Positions 20,451 to 30,645 of a stretch of DNA of 64,000 bases are shown piece after piece. Position 1 is the first letter of the stretch. Each line of letters begins with the position of its first letter. Source of the DNA: Macrostomum hystrix (taxonomy: Eukaryota > Platyhelminthes > Macrostomidae); contig CATNEN010000003.1 of assembly GCA_950097015.1 (NCBI GenBank), forward strand, positions 13,807,001 to 13,871,000, written 5' to 3'. The position numbers were made by a program, and so were the translations under genes. Under the pieces are notes generated by a model. The model worked only from the letters and a program-made list of their open reading frames with translations. It did not search any database and was not told the DNA's origin.

Positions 20451-20851
20451 CAGTGGCGCAACCAGGTTTTGCCTTAGGGGGGGCGGTCTTTGCGTACATT
20501 GCCCTTTGCGTACATTGCCTCGCGGGTCGAAGGGGGGGCACCAGGTGGAGCGCGCTGTTTCGCGGTTTTCGCCCATCATTCCTGGGCCAATTTCAAGGGA
20601 CGGTAGGGTAGGGCCCAGACGATTTAAAAGGTTTAAAAAATCCGAACGCACGCACGATTATAATGAAAGCTTGAAAATTAATATATTACCAGTGGTCTTG
20701 GACTTGGTCTTTGGTGTATGTACGTTGGACTTGGGGGACAGGGAATGAGATAAGGTAATAAATTAAGAAGCGTCTTGGCTTGCCCTTTGCGTACATTGCC
20801 CGCGGGCCGAAGGGGGGCGGCCGCCACCCCGCCCCCCTGGTTGCGCCACTG
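20451..20851. mobile_element. hAT-type MITE, 401 bp, with 8-bp target-site duplication
   Basis: The terminal inverted repeat CAGTGGCGCAACCAGG at the left is matched by CCTGGTTGCGCCACTG at the right. The element is flanked by perfect 8-bp duplications ATAGTACC (20443-20450 and 20852-20859), diagnostic of hAT-like insertion. The interior holds direct copies of TTTGCGTACATTGCC and a GCGGGTCGAAGGGGGG motif near each end. No transposase. Confidence 0.93.
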
Positions 20852-20859
20852 ATAGTACC

Positions 20860-22430
20860 TTAAAAACTGATAAAGAAAACAAAATATAATCTTGATTGTA
20901 TACGAAAAAATATTGCGTATCAATTATCTGTCCAGTCAAATAGACAATACAAAAACATGTAACACCATAATTACCGAATATATATATAAAACGAACGCAT
21001 ATTATTAGTTTTTTTGTTTCGTTTTGGCGATAATGTAAATAAATAAACAAATCCATATAGTTTTATATAAAACTCGAATGAGGCAAGGTCTTAGCTATCT
21101 TTATGAAGAGGTTTGAATCTGAAGAAAGCATAATTACACAAAGTAAAATAATTTGGTTTTTGGCGAATTAAAAAATGGGCTTCGGGATGGTAAAACACAA
21201 TAATATTTCCTGAAGATTCAGAAGGAAGGCTTATAATCTTAATAATAAGGATCTGGGACGATATAATCCCAATATGAAAATCTCGTAGTATTTTAAATCT
21301 AATCTGAGGATACAATATGAGATCCTTCAGCTGGATTTGAGGATTTAAGGCGATTATAATCCCAATCTGATGATTTGGGAAGATAAAAATCCCAATTAGG
21401 ATTTAGGAGGGATATAATATTTAGTCTGAGGATTTATCTGAGGATGAGGATTTTAGAGAATTTTAATCCAAAATCTAAGAATTTAGGATTAACGATAGTA
21501 ATATAAATATGAGGATTTGGGAAGATTAAAATCCCACTGAGGATTTAGAAGGGATATAATCCCTAATCTGAGGATTTTTTAGATGTCTGAGGATAAAAGG
21601 CCTTTAAAATTAAATTGTCGCACTTTTATTGCATATTTTGTGTTACGCAAGCATACCTGATGCAAGAAACAGAATTAAATCTTATTAGGTGTGCTTCAAA
21701 AGCTGCGAATTTATCAGAAATTCAATAAGGGCGCATTTCAGAGTTTTCTATTAAAATCATGAACTCATTTCAGGTTATTTTCAGGTCTGGAGCGATTCTT
21801 AATGCTTAGCTTGTAACTCCTAACAATATAGAAGTTTTCTAAAGTAATTTTCCATGCAATAATTAGAAAATCTTTGGCAAAAGATAAATAGCGAAACACT
21901 AAACTCGAATGAATAAAAAGAGAAAGTTTTGAGAACTTTACAAAGCCTCTATTTGGCAGACAATATACATCTATTGTAGAGTAAGTTGCGCATACTATAA
22001 ACTTAAATAATGCATCGCAACTATGGAAAATATAAATCAATATGTATCGGTCATTTTTGTTAACCTTTCTAGTTTATTTACAGTAGCGTAGATAATATAT
22101 TCGTGAAATTTTCTTTAGAAAATCAATCATGGAAACTCATTAGTTTAGGAAGGATCATTAAAAGTTAATTTAAAAAAATACTTTGGACAGTTTAAGAGCA
22201 TACTTGATTGGTATTGACAGAGAAAATTGAGAACTTAAAAAATTAGCAACTAAGACGTTAGGCCTAAAACAAAACAACACAATGGAGATTAACCTAATAT
22301 ATATCTTTATCACAAACACATTTATCAATGATTAGGGATAATCATCACTTTGATCTGATAAATTATGTTATAGAAGTTAACCAAACAACTGTACACTGAG
22401 AGTGATATGTGATATTTGCGCATAGACGTG
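20860..22430. other. Intergenic DNA downstream of the ZDHHC gene
   Basis: AT-rich. 21230-21600 holds a degenerate repeat of about 30 bp with the core TGAGGATTTGGGAAGATTAA, resembling (inverted) the array in the FBXO28 intron. A minus-strand AATAAA at 22078-22073 could be the ZDHHC poly(A) signal, about 350 nt past its stop. Confidence 0.4.
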
Positions 22431-25400
22431 TCATACAATGTAGTTGGCTGACGTGGAAACTGTCTTCGGGGTGCCTGCAATTATTCATTTTTCGATTAAG
22501 GATTTCAAATTTATTAGTATTCAATCCCTACATCTAATATATAGCGCTAATTTGAAAGATCGTTAATCCGTAATCCACTAATCTTTACAAAAGCAGCTGT
22601 TAATTATTAATCCATCAGTTTGTTGTTTAACTAGCCTATAATCCTTAATTTATCAGTCTGTTCCTCAGCTAGCCTATAATCCTTAATCCATCAGTCTGTT
22701 CCTCGGCTAGCCAATAATCCTTAATCCACCAGTCTGTTCCTCGGCTAGCCAATAATCCTTAATCCACCAGTCTGTTCCTCAGCTAGCCAATAATCCTTAA
22801 TCCAGCAGTCTGTTCCTCGGCTAGCCAATAATCCTTAATCCACCAGTCTGTTCCTCGGCTAGCCAATAATCCTTAATCCACCAGTCTGTTCCTCGGCTAG
22901 CCAATAATCCTTAATCCACCAGTCTGTTCCTCAGCTAGCCAATAATCCTTAATCCACCAGTCTGTTCCTCGGCTAGCCAATAATCCTTAATCCACCAGTC
23001 TGTTCCTCAGCTAGCCAATAATCCTTAATCCACCAGTCTGTTCCTCAGCTAGCCAATAATCCTTAATCCACCAGTCCGTTCCTCAGCTAGCCAATAATCC
23101 TTAATCCACCAGTCTGTTCCTCAGCTAGCAGATAGTCTTTAATCAATCAGTCTGTTCCTTACATGATTTTACGGTTGATATTGCACCTATATATTATATT
23201 ATATTATAATATTATATTGCCGATAATAACTAGCCAATAATACTTAATTCATCTATGTGCTCTTTAACTAGTCGATAATCAGTAATCCATCAGTCTGTTC
23301 TTTAACTAGCCGATAATCATTAATCCACCAGTCTATGTTTCAGTTAGCCATTAATCCTCATAATATAATAGTCCGATCCTCAAGTAGCCTTTAATACCTC
23401 ATGCTATTTAATCCATCGGCATGAAACTTACCTGTGCCACCAGATATGACGTGATCGCTAACAACATGACCATTGTAACCGCTTTCCTCACCAACACCGC
23501 TATCTGGTTTGTGATGACTCTGCATAGGTTTCGGTGTGGCTTTGGCTGCACTGGAAACAGGCTGATTGGTTGTAACAATCGAAACACTGCTTTGTTCAGT
23601 TCCGTTGCTAATTCCGTTTCCTCTGCCGGAGTGTTGATGATTTGAATAGCGGACAGTGGCATTTGTTGCGGCAAAAGCTGCGCCGTTAGTGACTAAACTA
23701 ACGCTAGACTGATAGACGCTGCCTAATACGATAACCTCTTCGTTGAATTTTAACAAAGATGGCGACACAGGGCCGAACAGTATGTAGCAGCAGTTGGAGG
23801 CGCCACTGCCTTGATCAAACGGATTTATTAAATCTGGGTGGCGCCTCTGATTAAAGCTGCCTTTTATCTGTAAAGTTCAGTGAAATTAAAATTTAGCTAT
23901 TAATTGACAAGCAGACATCAGCCAATCAGAAGAGACTTAGGAGGAGGCAAATAACAAAGTAATAGAAAATTTTTGGCCAATCAAAATGGATCTGGAGCTT
24001 AGACAGAAAAATATCAGTAAAATAGTTTGCTAGCCAATAGAAAACATTTTAGGGGTAAGAAAGAAAATTTAAGATCCCTCTGGGAAATTGCCCCGATAAC
24101 TTCACCCGAAAATTTTTGGTCAAACGCGATCAAATGGCGTACGAGTATTTCGACCATGTAAAAACTATCGTGTTTGAATCGGGTTTGCGTTAGGAAATGT
24201 AGCGGAATCGTAAATTTCACCCGATTCAAATGTGATAACATGTCCGAATTTAATTCGATTTAAGGTTGATGATCGGGTTCGATAACAAAACGATTCACTT
24301 CCGATTCAGACTCGCTTTTCGATACGATAATCGCCCAGTTATCGCATTTGTTACCGGGCGAGTTATTGGGAGAGAAAAATTGGACTACAGAATCAATCCA
24401 CTTCTGTTTCAAACTCGATTTTTCACGCGATTATGGTCCAGTTATTGAGTGAGATAAACCCATTTTCTTCTAATTTCTTTTTTCTGTAGACTTTACTTAA
24501 TTTCTAAACGAAAAAATTGCACTTTAATATACATGTAGCTTTTTGCAGACCATTTGATCCTTCGAGCATTCGATTTAATCCACACTGGCAAAATCCAAGC
24601 GTTTCAGGCCGATTTTCAAGTTGTCTATGGCCAAAAGTATGACCATAGAGCAATCGATTTGATAATTCGGACACGCATTTAGTCCCGCCCCATAGATTTA
24701 ATATTTTATTTGAAGGATCAAATCGATTGCTCTATGGCAGGGGTCGGCAAACTTATTAGCTAGCGGGCCAAAGAGAGAACCTAAAATATCATATTGGGCC
24801 GCATTGACTGTAGAAATATGAGACAGGGGAGAGACACGAGGCAGGCGAGAGATGAGACATGGGAGAGACAAGACAATGGAGAGATAAGAAACGGGAGCGA
24901 TAAGACACGGAAGAGATGAGACAGGGGAGAGACGAGACAGGGGATAAATAAGACAGGGGATAGATGAAACAGGGGAGAGATGAGACAGGGGAGAGATAAG
25001 ACAGGGGATAGATGAGACAGGGGAGAGATGAGACAATGGAGAGATAAGAAACGGGAGAGATAAGGAACAGGAGAGATGAGACAGGGGAGAGACGAGACAG
25101 GGGATAAATAAGACAGGGGATAGATGAAACAGGGGAGAGATGAGACAGGGGAGAGATAAGACAGGGGATAAATAAGACAGGGGATAGATGAAACAGGGGA
25201 GAGATGAGACAGGGGAGAGATAAGACAGGGGATAAATAAGACAGGGGATAGATGAAACAGGGGAGAGATGAGACAGGGGAGAGATAAGACAGGGGATAAA
25301 TAAGACAGGGGATAGATGAAACAGGGGAGAGATGAGACAGGGGAGAGATAAGACAGGGGATAGATGAGACAGGGGAGAGATGAGACAGGGGAGAGATGAG

Positions 25401-28400
25401 ACAATGGAGAGATAAGAAACGGGAGAGATAAGGAACAGGAGAGATAAGACAGGGGAGAGACGAGACAGGGGAGAAATAAGACAGGGGATAGATGAAACAG
25501 GGGAGAGATAAGACAGGGGATAGATGAGACAGGGGAGAGATGAGACAATGGAGAGATAAGAAACGGGAGAGATAAGGAACAGGAGAGATAAGACAGGGGA
25601 GAGACGAGACAGGGGAGAAATAAGACAGGGGATAGATGAAACAGGGGAGAGATAAGACAGGGGAGAGATAAGACAGGGGATAGATGAAACAGGGGAGAGA
25701 TAAGACAGGGGAGAGATAAGACAGGGGAGAGATGAGACAGGGGAGAGATGAGACAGGGGAGAGATGAGACAATGGAGAGATAAGAAACGGGAGAGATAAG
25801 GAACAGGAGAGATAAGACAGGGGAGAGACGAGACAGGGGAGAAATAAGACAGGGGATAGATGAAACAGGGGAGAGATAAGACAGGGGATAGATGAGACAG
25901 GGGAGAGATGAGACAATGGAGAGATAAGAAACGGGAGAGATAAGGAACAGGAGAGATAAGACAGGGGAGAGACGAGACAGGGGAGAAATAAGACAGGGGA
26001 TAGATGAAACAGGGGAGAGATAAGACAGGGGAGAGATAAGACAGGGGATAGATGAAACAGGGGAGAGATAAGACAGGGGAGAGATAAGACAGGGGAGAGA
26101 TGAGACAGGATACTAGGTGTCGGAAGGGGGCAACGGGCCGGATTTGGGAGCTTCGAGGGCCGCATCTGGCCCGCGGGCCGGAGTTTGCCGACCCCTGCTC
26201 TATGGTCATAAGGGTAGGAAATGCTTTTGCTTCGGCTTCGCGCACTCGTGCCTTTGCCATTGACGCACTCATCGGCGTGGAGGAAGCATTCAGTCCTGAA
26301 CACCACTCCTTAACGGGTGATTTAATTAACAGAAAACATTTAGGTAGATAATTGTTATCGTGTCGCATTATCGTTTTTACGCATAATTATCGAGTGTAAA
26401 TCGGAAATTTCGCTCGATAAATTTCAAAGTCGATAACGCACAAGTTATCGGGTCTGTTATCAGGTGTCTCACCCGATTTTCCGATTTTCCGAACACGATA
26501 ATTGCAATCGAATAGAACCTGATTCGCAAGTTATCGGGTGAATTTCACACAGGGAAAACAGGCTAGCGAATGAGAATAAAGCTGAAGCTCGTACACTAGC
26601 CAATAGAAACTGAGAATATGTAAATGTAAAAAAATACCAGATAAGCGACTCACATCCTCATTTGTAGAGGTCTCCCGACAAATTAGCAGAGTGTGAAAAC
26701 CGCCAAGGCCCACAACGGACCAGATAGAGAAAAAAGCCACTAATATAGTTAGCATAGTAAATGGAGGAATTCAGTTTGGTCATGGTTAAGGAAAATAAAT
26801 ATAGCATGACTTTAAAATCAAGTTTAAACCTAGAAGACAATAAAAGCGACAATTCTTTTTAACAAAAGGATATCTTGTAGGTGAGTCTTTCATTGCCAGT
26901 AGAAAATCCTTGTGTTTGTTGGCGACTAAAATGGAACGCAGAAATGGATTGTAATATAAATAATAAATAAAAAATTCTACTTATTGGGCCAAATTTGCAG
27001 CCGACAGCGCAGCCGCAGCTATTGCGCGCCGCATCTGAAGGCTGCGTACTGCTGTTCAGTCCATGGACTGGGGGACGCCACACCCATCCTCAATTATCCC
27101 AGCTGATGCTGGTACCCATTTAACAGCTGGGTGAACTAAAACACTGCAGAGTTAAGTGTCTTGCTAAAGAACAAAAATTGTTCCTGTTGAGTCGGGAATC
27201 GAACCCCTAACCTTCAAGTCGTGAGTCCGCCGGTTAACCACTAGGCTACAACTCAGTAAAGAACAATACAGGGTAAAGGGTTTATGTATAAAGGAAAGCG
27301 AAAACAAAATTTGCAAGCAAGTATAACGAACAGACTTACGCAACACCAGATTAACGATACCGATGATCATAACGTAGAAGCAATAGACAGACAGGCTAAC
27401 AAGGAACAGATAGAAATAGCGATAATTTCTTCTGCCAACACAGTTTCCAACCCACGGGCAGTGATGATCGAAGCGGTCGACGCAATTGTCGCACGTTGAA
27501 CAATGGCTAGCACGCGGAGGGCGCCAGATTTTGCAAGTGAAGCAGTACTTCAGCTTGAACGATCGGCCATTGATTTGGACGTCTTTTAGTCGCACAGGTG
27601 GACGATAATTGCCTTCTCGGTCTGCTTTGGGACCTTCTGCGGGAGGGTCAGAATTCCTCAAATGGTCAGCTGACCTGCAGACATTCACTAGGATTAGCCT
27701 CTTTGATCTGCCGACATTTAATAGGACTAGCCCCTTTGATCTGCCGACATTTAATAGGACTAGCCCCTTTGATCTGCCGACATTTAATAGGACTAGCCCC
27801 TTTGATCTGCCGAAATTTAATAGGACTAGCCCCTTTGATCTGCCGACATTTAATAGGACTAGCCCCTTTGATCTGCCGACATTTAATAGGACTAGCCTCT
27901 TTGATCTGCCGACATTTAATAGGACTAGCCCCTTTGATCTGCCGACATTTAATAGGACTAGCCCCTTTGATCTGCCGACATTTAATAGGACTAGCCTCTT
28001 TGATCTGCCGACATTTAATAGGACTAGCCTCTTTGAGCTGATCATAGACTCAAAGCTGATCATAGACTCAAAGCTGATCAAGGACTCAAAACTGATCAAA
28101 GACTTGTAGAGTCCCAGCTGTTCATATCATAGACAAACCAATAACTTACCTAGTTCCGCTTCAATCCAAGCAGCCTCATCTTGTGTGCCTCTTGGTATGA
28201 TACCAGGATCGCTAAATGTAGTCCTCAAAAGGCAGCAAAGTACAAAGATGAATTGAATAGCGGCAGCAACTGGCACAGCTGGCGATAAGTTCAGAGCCAA
28301 TATTCTACAGTCGAATGCAAAGAACAGGCCAGAACTAATCACTATTAGTGCTAATGTTAGATAGAAAATTGACAGACTATTAGCTGAGATACAATGTCCG

Positions 28401-28450
28401 CCACAGGTGACCTTACTCTTGCCCTGATAAAGCTCCCATCCTTTGGGCAT
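22431..28450 (-). CDS. ZDHHC14-like: DHHC palmitoyltransferase of the ZDHHC9/14/18 group, 421 aa, 6 exons
   Basis: Transfers palmitate to Cys residues of membrane-associated proteins, typically at Golgi or plasma membrane. Exons: 28450-28150, 27669-27340, 26925-26874, 26756-26654, 23867-23432, 22474-22431; total 1266 nt, all phases match. The N-terminus ([20 protein letters not shown]) is typical of the group. Two TM helices lie near residues 25-45 and 56-78. The Cys-rich domain starts about 141 ([20 protein letters not shown]) and the DHHC motif is at 168-171, with catalytic Cys171. Two more TM helices follow (about 184-206, 230-250), then STNED (the TTxE-type motif) and IKGSF. The tail ends NYIV, a possible class II PDZ ligand. 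Intron 3 is a U12 AT-AC intron; intron 4 holds nested transposons. Closest among ZDHHC9, 14 and 18 is not resolved. Confidence 0.93.
22600..23380. repeat. 38-bp minisatellite in the last ZDHHC intron
   Basis: Unit CCACCAGTCTGTTCCTCGGC plus TAGCCAATAATCCTTAAT, about 14 good copies (22640-23150), then an AT-rich break and degenerate copies to 23380. Confidence 0.93.
24738..26197. mobile_element. hAT-type MITE with 8-bp target-site duplication and a minisatellite interior, 1460 bp
   Basis: Left end CAGGGGTCGGCAAACT matches the inverted right end AGTTTGCCGACCCCTG, with further GCGGGCCA similarity inside. Perfect 8-bp duplications CTCTATGG lie at 24730-24737 and 26198-26205. These ends are the familiar hAT termini seen in many animals. 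The insertion landed in the right arm of a short inverted repeat (TATGACCATAGAGCAATCGA ... at 24637), whose partner is now split. Confidence 0.95.
24820..26108. repeat. GA-rich minisatellite filling the hAT element
   Basis: About 20-bp modules such as GAGATGAGACAGGGGAGAGA and TAAGACAGGGGATAGATGAA, in higher-order blocks separated by GAGACAATGGAGAGATAAGA. The minus strand is open in all frames, which creates overlapping ORFs of up to 556 codons that I reject as genes. Confidence 0.93.
26757..26873 (-). other. U12-type AT-AC intron in the ZDHHC gene (117 nt)
   Basis: The exon ends CCTACAAG and the intron starts ATATCCTTTT. The branch site TTCCTTAAC is exact at 26793-26785, and the 3' end is TTTAC. 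Joining AG to T gives Ser and the peptide [20 protein letters not shown]. This aligns residue for residue with ZDHHC9/14 family sequence as I recall it; no gap or stop arises. The alternative AG (ATATTAG) would shift the frame. Branch to 3' site distance is about 29 nt. Confidence 0.93.
27050..27257 (-). mobile_element. tRNA-derived SINE of a second family
   Basis: On the minus strand the tRNA-like head has an A box (GTAGCCTAGTGGTTAACC) and B box (GGTTCGATTCC), followed by a body with CAAGACACTTAACTCTGCAG and GGTACCAGCATCAGCTGG. Its 3' tail (CAGTCCATGGACTG) also occurs alone at 8485-8505. It lies in intron 2 of the ZDHHC gene. Confidence 0.8.
27680..28040 (-). repeat. 33-bp minisatellite made of copies of the intron's 3' splice-site region, about 11 units
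   Basis: Minus-strand unit GGGCTAGTCCTATTAAATGT plus CGGCAGATCAAAG. The array abuts the acceptor of ZDHHC exon 2: the last, diverged copy (GGCTAATCCTAGTGAATGTC then TGCAG|GTCAG) contains the AG used or lies 5 nt from it. An adjoining short repeat of GATCATAGACTCAAAGCT lies at 28036-28105. Confidence 0.9.
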
Positions 28451-30345
28451 GACAGTAATTTAATTTGTTTATTTTATTTGCTAATAGCCTATCGATTGAT
28501 CAGTTAAGATTTAAGCTGGGCTGAGCAAAAGATGGTCTTGATTGAGACTTCTCTGAAAAGATGATTAAAATAGCATATTAGTTAAATATGAATTTGAAAA
28601 TTGTAAGTTTAAACAGTTACTGTTACTTTAGTAGGCTTCATAATAGAAATGAGCTTTAGCTTCTAAGTCTAATTAGTAAAATTAGTCGTTTGTTTACAAG
28701 TTTTAGTCAATTAAAATTAATTTAATAATAATAAAATGTGGGACTATCTAGACAGCATTCTGCACACTCAAGTACTGAGTTGCTAATTGAACCCTTAACT
28801 TTCAAGGGGCTTTTAGTTGTAGCTAATTATACAACCACTGGCTCCCAGTTTAACTATCAAAATTGAACTTAGCTACAAAAAAACGGAATCATCCAATATG
28901 CTTAATTTATACTCAGTTCCATAGCCCAAACAAATGTTGGCATATAAAACTTTTTGAGTTGCAGCCTGATATTACTAGCATGTATTGCCACAGTACAGCA
29001 CCAATAACATTTAGATAATTGTCATAGTACTGTGGCAATAAGGCCTACATATTTACACTGAAGACTAGACCAATGTGTTCTTGCATTTTCTACAGTAATG
29101 CCATGACAATAAGGCCTGAATACACATGCTGAGTAAATTAAGCATAAAATCAAATATTAGCTAGTATCCATTAGTATAAAGAAGTAAAAAACATTTATAA
29201 TAAAAGACATACTACCAAAATTCAAATTTGGCCTTAAGGGGAATCAAAATAAGCAATATATTGTAGCAGACCTCTCAGCTCTCTCTCTATTTGTTGGATT
29301 TGGGATTGGCGAGCTGAGTATTTGGGGGGGATGGTAGTGTAAGTTATGAGGGTGAGAATAGGTATTTTCCACACTGTTTCGCTTATACCCAAGGAAGCGC
29401 TAATGCCCGAGCGGCAAGACACTAGCTACAAAAATGGGAGAAGAATCAACTGTTGCTGGCACGAGGGCTTAGGTCACTGATCTGGGGCACACAGTCTGTG
29501 GTGCATATTAGGATGGATCAAAGTTGCCTGGTGAAGGTGGATTTCAGATAGACTTCAGGTGGACTTTTAGATGGGATTTTAGATGGGATTTTAGATGGGA
29601 TTTTGGGGTCTCAAAGGGGTCATATAATAGGGTGGATTTGGGTGACGAAGGCCAATGAGAGAACTTTAGGAGAGGATAGCAGGTAAAGGGATTTAACAGT
29701 TTTACTCCTATTAGGAAAATAACTAAGGGAACTCAGTTTATTTAATAGCAAAACAGGGAAAGAGGTAGGAAGTGGAATTGCATATATTTCGTATAGGTTG
29801 TATCAAATGTAGAGCAAAACTTTGAGAATGTATAGAATGTAAAGCAGGTAAATATAGCATTATATTATTCTCAGTATATATATATCAAAATTGGGGTGGG
29901 TGCATGTCCCACTTGAGTGCGCATTCAACGAAAAAAGAGCGCTGCGTGAGGTTATGACAAATAGCTAGCATGTGAGAAAAAGTGGCGGGAATTAAAAATA
30001 AAAAGTGTCCTAACTATTCACTGCCTCAATATATATATATTTTTATGTTCTTAAATTTTCCCAACTCTATAGACAAACTAGAACTAGAAGTAAAAAGTTC
30101 TTAATAAAACTTTAATTGGCTCTAATATTTAGCTATAAAAAGAAAGTTTTTTTAATTATATTTATTTCACAATTTCTATTTTTGGTAAAATAAACTTCAT
30201 ACAAATGTCCTCTGCTATAAAGAAAAGAAAAAATGTTGTCCACTATGACTTTTATCCTTACAAAATAAAGGATCATATTGATTGTTCTAAAAAAGTTTAT
30301 TTTTGGGAATGTGGTACTCTCTGCAAGTATCAATATGATTCTATC
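28451..30345. other. Intergenic DNA upstream of the ZDHHC gene
   Basis: AT-rich. Contains a degenerate tRNA-like fragment at about 28770-28850, a short GATGGGATTTTA triplication at 29570-29605, and duplicated CAGTACTGTGGCAATAAGGC-like motifs near 28990-29110. No gene seen. Confidence 0.4.
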
Positions 30346-30354
30346 AAATTAAAT

Positions 30355-30634
30355 CATACATGCACAACACCCGGCTGACCCGGCCGAACTGGCCGGGTGA
30401 AATGAGGGCCAAGCAAGGTAAGTCGCAAAAACCAATCGACCAAGCACAAAAAAATCAAAGGGGGACCAAGGGACAAAAAAGGAAGGCGTGAAGAAAAGGA
30501 AAAAGGGGAGAGAAAAAGAGAGCAAATGAGAGCAAACTAAGTCGTAAATAGAGCAATGAAACAAAGTAAGTCGCAAATGAGAGCAAATACTAAGTCGCAA
30601 GGCCAGCTAAGATTTGGGAGGTTGCGCATGTATG
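30355..30634. mobile_element. MITE copy 1, 280 bp, 9-bp target-site duplication
   Basis: Ends CATACATGCACAAC and (inverted) CATACATGCGCAAC, flanked by AAATTAAAT on both sides. The body is almost identical to 33630-33906, including CTGGCCGGGTGAAATGAGGG and a purine-rich GAGAAAAAGAGAGCAAATGA tract. Confidence 0.9.
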
Positions 30635-30645
30635 AAATTAAATGC

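Larger units (their letters stand above)
24076..26554. mobile_element. Non-autonomous DNA transposon with imperfect 27-bp terminal inverted repeats, host of a nested hAT insertion
   Basis: Left end CCCTCTGGGAAATTGCCCCG and reverse-complemented right end CCCTGTGTGAAATTCACCCG, both continuing ATAACTT; 22 of 27 bases match. Both subterminal regions are rich in ACCCGATAA/TTATCGGGT motifs, as in En/Spm-type elements. No transposase and no clean target duplication seen. It sits in intron 4 of the ZDHHC gene and is split by the hAT element at 24738-26197. Confidence 0.65.

Noticed and set aside
22600..23160. CRISPR array
   Set aside because: Units are contiguous with no unique spacers, and the DNA is eukaryotic. 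The same applies to the other arrays.
24698..26368. Overlapping ORFs of 556, 505 and 255 codons, Ser/Leu/Pro-rich
   Set aside because: They lie across a hAT element and its minisatellite, are open in several frames at once, and cross both transposon ends.
27598..28109. Plus- and minus-strand repeat ORFs (147, 166 and 311 codons)
   Set aside because: Produced by the 33-bp array in the ZDHHC intron. Only the real exon at the low-coordinate end is coding.
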